Shown in pieces: positions 6,550 to 9,526 of a stretch of DNA of 9,526 nt. Location: contig CATYZV010000045.1 of the NCBI GenBank assembly GCA_958415865.1, positions 1 through 9,526 of the forward strand. Direction: 5' to 3'. This stretch comes from an uncultured Selenomonadaceae bacterium. GTDB taxonomy: Bacteria; Bacillota; Negativicutes; Selenomonadales; Selenomonadaceae. Every line of letters begins with the position of its first letter. Position 1 is the stretch's first letter. The translations under genes and the position numbers were made by a program. Under the pieces are notes generated by a model, which saw nothing but the letters and a program-made list of their open reading frames with translations, searched no databases and was not told the DNA's origin.

Positions 6550-7428
6550 TTATTTTCCTCCAGTTGCTTTCTTATCGAGATAGCTGCTCAAATAGCGCGC
6601 GCCGAGGCTGAATGTAAATACCATGACCATCAGGATGGCCGATGAGAGATTGGCGATGTCAGCGGCATTGGGCGCGAGTGCTTCTGTACGGGATGCCCAG
6701 ATGTTCAGTGCCAGCGTTTCACCGGGGCGGAACGGATTGAGCGGGCAGGTAGGTGAGAATATGTTCCAGTTGCTCCAGACGATATCCGTGCTCATGCCGG
6801 CGGTGTACAAGAGAGCTGCTGCTTCACCGAAGCCGCGGCCGGCCGCCAGGATTACGCCGGTCATTATGCGCGGCATGCAGGCGGGCAGCATTACGTGGCG
6901 GATGGTCTGCCAGAGCGTAGCACCCATGCCCAGGCTGCCGCTCTTATATCCGGGAGGTAGTGATTTGAGCGCGTCTTCTGTTACCGTCGTGATGAGCGGC
7001 AGGCTCAAAATTGAAACAGCCAATGCACCGGCGAACAGATTCCACTGCGAATGAGTCATTACGATGAACACGAGATAGCCGAACAAGCCGACTACGATGG
7101 AAGGCAGCGAAGACAGCGTTTCGATACAGATGCGGATCGACTTGGTTACCTTGCCGGGCTTTGCGTATTCTGCCATGTAGGTGCCGGCAGCGACACCGAG
7201 CGGCACGCTGATCAAAAGTGCCAAGAACACGAGGTAGATGGTATTGAAAAACAGATTGCCGATACCGTTGCGCGTAAATGAAAACATATTGGGCGTGAAA
7301 TGGCTGAAGCCCTGAATCAATACGTATAATGTGAATGCCAGCAGCAATAAGAGGAAAAATCCAGCGACTACGTAAAATACGCCGGTCATGAATTTATCCA
7401 TCAGCTTGGCTTTTTGGACTGTCGTCAT
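6550..7428 (-). CDS. pstA: Phosphate ABC transporter permease PstA
   Basis: This is one of the two membrane permease subunits of the Pst phosphate importer. It has 292 residues and about six transmembrane helices, with the first hydrophobic block at 15-40. The cytoplasmic EAA-type loop that docks PstB is clear at about 151-182: [14 protein letters not shown], then the [11 protein letters not shown] stretch. A conserved [15 protein letters not shown] segment follows at 197-211. The ATG at 7428 overlaps the pstC stop as ATGA, and GGGAGG at 7438-7443 lies nine nt upstream, so the start is secure. It is co-transcribed and probably coupled with pstC and pstB. Confidence 0.96.
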   Translation of the reverse strand: MTTVQKAKLMDKFMTGVFYVVAGFFLLLLLAFTLYVLIQGFSHFTPNMFSFTRNGIGNLFFNTIYLVFLALLISVPLGVAAGTYMAEYAKPGKVTKSIRICIETLSSLPSIVVGLFGYLVFIVMTHSQWNLFAGALAVSILSLPLITTVTEDALKSLPPGYKSGSLGMGATLWQTIRHVMLPACMPRIMTGVILAAGRGFGEAAALLYTAGMSTDIVWSNWNIFSPTCPLNPFRPGETLALNIWASRTEALAPNAADIANLSSAILMVMVFTFSLGARYLSSYLDKKATGGK

Positions 7429-8345
7429 GCTTTTTTGCCTCCCTGAGCTTCCGCGGATTTAACGGAGATATAGTGGATTATGAAGATGAATACGAGCGAG
7501 ATGATGAACAGCAAGAGTGCCATGGACCACAGTGCCAGATTATATTCACTGCCTTCCATCGCGCCGCCCATATCAGATGCGATAGCGGCCGTCAAATTGC
7601 TCGTCGGAGAGAGGATAGAATCCGGGAAAGCCTTCATCTTGCCGATTACCATCGCTACAGCCAGTGCTTCGCCGAAGGCGCGGGCAAGGCCGAGGACGAT
7701 AGCCGTCATTATACCTGATACAGCGGCAGGAATTACCACTTTACTGATGGTCTGCCAGCGCGTAGCACCAAGTCCATAAGAAGCTTGGCGGGCAGAATCG
7801 CTGATGCTGCGGATAGCATCGGCGGACAAGCTCGTGATAGTAGGATATATCATCACGGCGAGCACAATGCCTGCGGCGAGCACGGAAAAACCGAACTGTA
7901 AATTGAACAGATTCTTGATGAACGGCACGAGAATCGTGAGGCCTATCCAGCCGTATACGACTGAAGGAATGCCGACGAAAATTTCTACGGCAGGCTGCAA
8001 AATCTTGCGGCCCAGTCCCGGAGAGATTTCCGTCATGAAAATAGCACTTGCAAGGCTGAACGGCGTTGCGATGAGAAGTGCCAAAGCGCAGGTAATAATT
8101 GAACCGAAGATGAATACAGCTGCGCCGACACTGCCGCCGCCTGCTGCATTATCAGCCGGTTTCCATTCTGAAGAAAATAAGAACTCGCTCAGGCTGTGGT
8201 CGTAAATAGTGAATGTGCCAAGCCCTTTATAGCACAAGAATGCGCCGATAGCGATGGTTATGAGGATCATCAACAAGCCGCAGATTGTTATTATGCCGCG
8301 CCAAATAGCATTTTGACGGTAAGCGGCTGTATTATTCGATTCCAT
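7425..8345 (-). CDS. pstC: Phosphate ABC transporter permease PstC
   Basis: This is the second permease subunit, forming the phosphate channel with PstA. It has 306 residues and about six transmembrane helices, the first at about 17-38. The EAA-type loop lies at about 176-208 (DAIRSISDSARQASYGLGA, then the TRWQTI stretch), followed by LARAFGEALAVAMVIG at 220-235. I chose the ATG at 8345, with AAGGGTG at 8352-8358 as its ribosome site. The longer reading starts on a TTG at 8363 without a visible Shine-Dalgarno. It is separated from pstS by 103 nt containing a hairpin terminator, so its expression probably depends on partial read-through from the pstS promoter. No convincing independent promoter was seen in that gap. 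Confidence 0.96.
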   Translation of the reverse strand: MESNNTAAYRQNAIWRGIITICGLLMILITIAIGAFLCYKGLGTFTIYDHSLSEFLFSSEWKPADNAAGGGSVGAAVFIFGSIITCALALLIATPFSLASAIFMTEISPGLGRKILQPAVEIFVGIPSVVYGWIGLTILVPFIKNLFNLQFGFSVLAAGIVLAVMIYPTITSLSADAIRSISDSARQASYGLGATRWQTISKVVIPAAVSGIMTAIVLGLARAFGEALAVAMVIGKMKAFPDSILSPTSNLTAAIASDMGGAMEGSEYNLALWSMALLLFIISLVFIFIIHYISVKSAEAQGGKKA

Positions 8346-8386
8346 CGAAACACCCTTTCTCAATAGTTTAAGCTCACTTTTTGAAT

Positions 8387-8417
8387 AAAAAAGAGGCGAA
8401 ATAAATCTCGCCTCTTT
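8387..8417 (-). terminator. Intercistronic hairpin terminator between pstS and pstC
   Basis: A perfect 10-bp inverted repeat, AAAGAGGCGA and its complement, lies at 8390-8399 and 8408-8417 with an 8-nt loop. On the minus strand it is followed by a T run (plus-strand A tract from 8387). It lies 31 nt after the pstS stop and about 40 nt before the pstC start. It is likely to end most transcripts after pstS and let a fraction continue into pstCAB-phoU. Confidence 0.85.
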
Positions 8418-8448
8418 CTATTGTTTACTTAGAAGCTGCCGTTTCAGA

Positions 8449-9342
8449 TTATCTCTGAACCTGCATTTTGCTGGTGATGCCGTAGCCCTGAGCTTCCATA
8501 GCTTTGCCGTATTCATCAGACATGATGAAATCGAGGAATGCTTTTACAGCACCGGACGGTTCACCTTTCGTGTACATGTGTTCATAGCCCCATACAGGAT
8601 ATTTGCCGCTGTAAGTGTTTTCCAGCGTAGGTTCAACACCGTCGATTGCTACAGTTGCAACGTCCTGATTGTTTACGAGGTAAGAGAGAGCTACATAGCC
8701 GATAGCACCTTTATTGTCTTTGATGCTCTGGAGCAGCGTGCCGCTATCATCGGTTTCAAGAGATTTGTTGGAAGTTTCTTCCGCACCGTCTAAAGCAAAT
8801 TCTTTAAACAGAGCGCGCGTACCGGAAGTAGAAGGACGAGTTACGAGAACGATCGGTTCATCCGGGCCGCCGACTTCTTTCCAGTTGGTGATTTTAGCAG
8901 TGAAGATATCCGTCAGCTGCTGTTTAGTCAAGGATTTTACCTGAGATGCGATGTCTTTGTTGATTACCGGAGCCATCGTGATTACGCATACTTTGTGGTC
9001 AACGAGACCGTCAGCTACTGCTTTGTCCAGTTTCGTATCAGCAGCAACATCGGAGTTGCCGATATCTACAGAGCCGTCAGCAACCTGTTTAAGACCTGTG
9101 CCCGAACCGCCGCCGTTGAGCGTGATGGAAACATCAGGATGAGCTTCTTTGAATTTATCAGCTGCATCTTTAGCCAGAGGAAGCAGTGCCGAAGAACCCG
9201 AACCCGTAATGCTGCCGGTTACAGCTGCCTGATCACCAGAAGAAGCCGCTTTATCGCTGGAAGCGTTGTCGCCGCCGCAGCCTAAAATGCTGAGCGAAAG
9301 CATTGCAACTACACCGAGAGATGCTAATTTTTTCCAATTCAT
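8449..9342 (-). CDS. pstS: Phosphate ABC transporter substrate-binding lipoprotein PstS
   Basis: This is the high-affinity phosphate receptor that delivers phosphate to PstCA. It has 297 residues with a lipoprotein signal: K4-K5, a hydrophobic core and the lipobox ILGC, with C22 as the lipidated residue. A Ser/Ala/Asp-rich linker (23-42) follows, then the type II periplasmic-binding fold. Phosphate-contact motifs are present: TGSGSSALLPL (46-56), GGGSGTG (77-83), GNSD (95-98) and RPSTSGTR (169-176). The conserved GAIGYVALSY lies at 212-221. The ATG at 9342 has GGGAGG at 9353-9358, ten nt upstream. It is the promoter-proximal gene of the pst cluster, with Pho-box-like repeats upstream and a terminator just behind it, which suits high expression under phosphate limitation. 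Confidence 0.97.
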   Translation of the reverse strand: MNWKKLASLGVVAMLSLSILGCGGDNASSDKAASSGDQAAVTGSITGSGSSALLPLAKDAADKFKEAHPDVSITLNGGGSGTGLKQVADGSVDIGNSDVAADTKLDKAVADGLVDHKVCVITMAPVINKDIASQVKSLTKQQLTDIFTAKITNWKEVGGPDEPIVLVTRPSTSGTRALFKEFALDGAEETSNKSLETDDSGTLLQSIKDNKGAIGYVALSYLVNNQDVATVAIDGVEPTLENTYSGKYPVWGYEHMYTKGEPSGAVKAFLDFIMSDEYGKAMEAQGYGITSKMQVQR

Positions 9343-9393
9343 ATTTATAAATCCTCCCTAAGACCTTCATGTCTTAATTCATTTGTTGCATTA

Positions 9394-9436
9394 AGTATAG
9401 CGAAATAATGTAAAAGCATAATGTACCTTATGTAAA
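9394..9436 (-). promoter_or_regulatory. Proximal pstS promoter with Pho-box-like repeats
   Basis: On the minus strand TATACT at 9394-9399 is a good -10, and no consensus -35 lies at the right distance. Instead TTTACA at 9409-9414 lies 9 nt upstream and recurs at 9431-9436, exactly 22 bp away. A degenerate TACATT at 9420-9425 fills the middle 11-bp register. PhoB/PhoP-type regulators bind direct repeats at 11-bp spacing that replace the -35 element, and TTTACA resembles the TTAACA-like half-site known for Bacillus PhoP. Transcription would start near 9387. The binding protein itself is not in the window. Confidence 0.65.
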
Positions 9437-9475
9437 ATCTAAAATAAATATAAGGAAAAATCCCTATATAAAAGC

Positions 9476-9520
9476 TTTATACAAAATAAGATTGTAAAAA
9501 GAGTGTAAAGATAATTTACA
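9476..9520 (-). promoter_or_regulatory. Distal Pho-box-like repeats with second candidate promoter
   Basis: On the minus strand TTTACA at 9504-9509 and again at 9493-9498 form a perfect direct repeat at 11-bp spacing. An inverted copy (TGTAAA) lies in the same register at 9515-9520. A TATAAA -10-like hexamer lies at 9476-9481, 11 nt beyond the nearest repeat, so the arrangement mirrors the proximal element. It may be a second Pho-regulated start, near 9469, or an upstream binding site. The remainder of the leader (9437-9475) is AT-rich without other visible elements. The window ends at 9526, so further repeats may be cut off. Confidence 0.5.
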
Positions 9521-9526
9521 TTTAAC

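Noticed and set aside
8442..8460. Imperfect TCAGA/TCTGA hairpin at the pstS stop codon
   Set aside because: The stem is only about 5 bp and needs a bulge to extend; the real terminator lies just downstream at 8387-8417.
9470..9482. Near-palindrome around AAGCTT in the pstS leader
   Set aside because: It is short and AT-rich and overlaps a candidate -10; it is not convincing as an operator or terminator.

Overview
The window reads as a chromosomal housekeeping segment of an anaerobic or facultative Firmicute. The evidence is a two-gene L-serine dehydratase (sdaAB/sdaAA), strong AGGAGG-type ribosome binding sites, a lipoprotein PstS and a pstS-pstC-pstA-pstB-phoU order. Moderate GC with AT-rich intergenic gaps would suit the Negativicutes (Selenomonas/Megamonas-like), but no sequence here proves that assignment. 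All eleven supported genes lie on the minus strand, so transcription runs from high to low coordinates.

Phosphate module (about 5020-9526). pstS encodes the phosphate-binding lipoprotein and is preceded by a gene-free leader. That leader carries two clusters of TTTACA-type direct repeats at 11-bp spacing, each just upstream of a -10-like hexamer, which is the layout expected of Pho-regulated promoters. A perfect hairpin with a T tract separates pstS from pstC and probably lets the binding protein be made in excess over the permease. pstC and pstA overlap by 4 nt, pstB starts 2 nt after pstA on a GTG codon, and phoU follows after 60 nt and ends in a clear terminator. No phoB/phoP or phoR-like regulator is in the window.

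Middle region (4110-4951). A monocistronic hemolysin III/PAQR-family membrane protein gene has its own extended -10 promoter and a strong, probably bidirectional terminator.

Lower operon (33-4160). An extended -10 promoter precedes a stand-alone DUF697-like membrane protein gene, then sdaAB, sdaAA, a secreted GH18 glycosidase and an EamA/DMT drug/metabolite exporter. Gaps are 27 nt or 31 nt, or the genes overlap or nearly touch, so this looks like one five-gene transcript. SdaAB/SdaAA convert L-serine to pyruvate and ammonia; the links to the glycosidase and exporter are unexplained. Within the first codons of the GH18 gene sits a perfect inverted pair of TTATCCACA sequences, identical to strong DnaA boxes, interleaved with two copies of a CTGTGCACAG palindrome.

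No mobile element, RNA gene, CRISPR array or phage-like gene was seen, and no wholly new system. The most interesting items are the DnaA-box pair, the duplicated Pho-box/promoter layout and the DUF697 gene leading the serine dehydratase operon.
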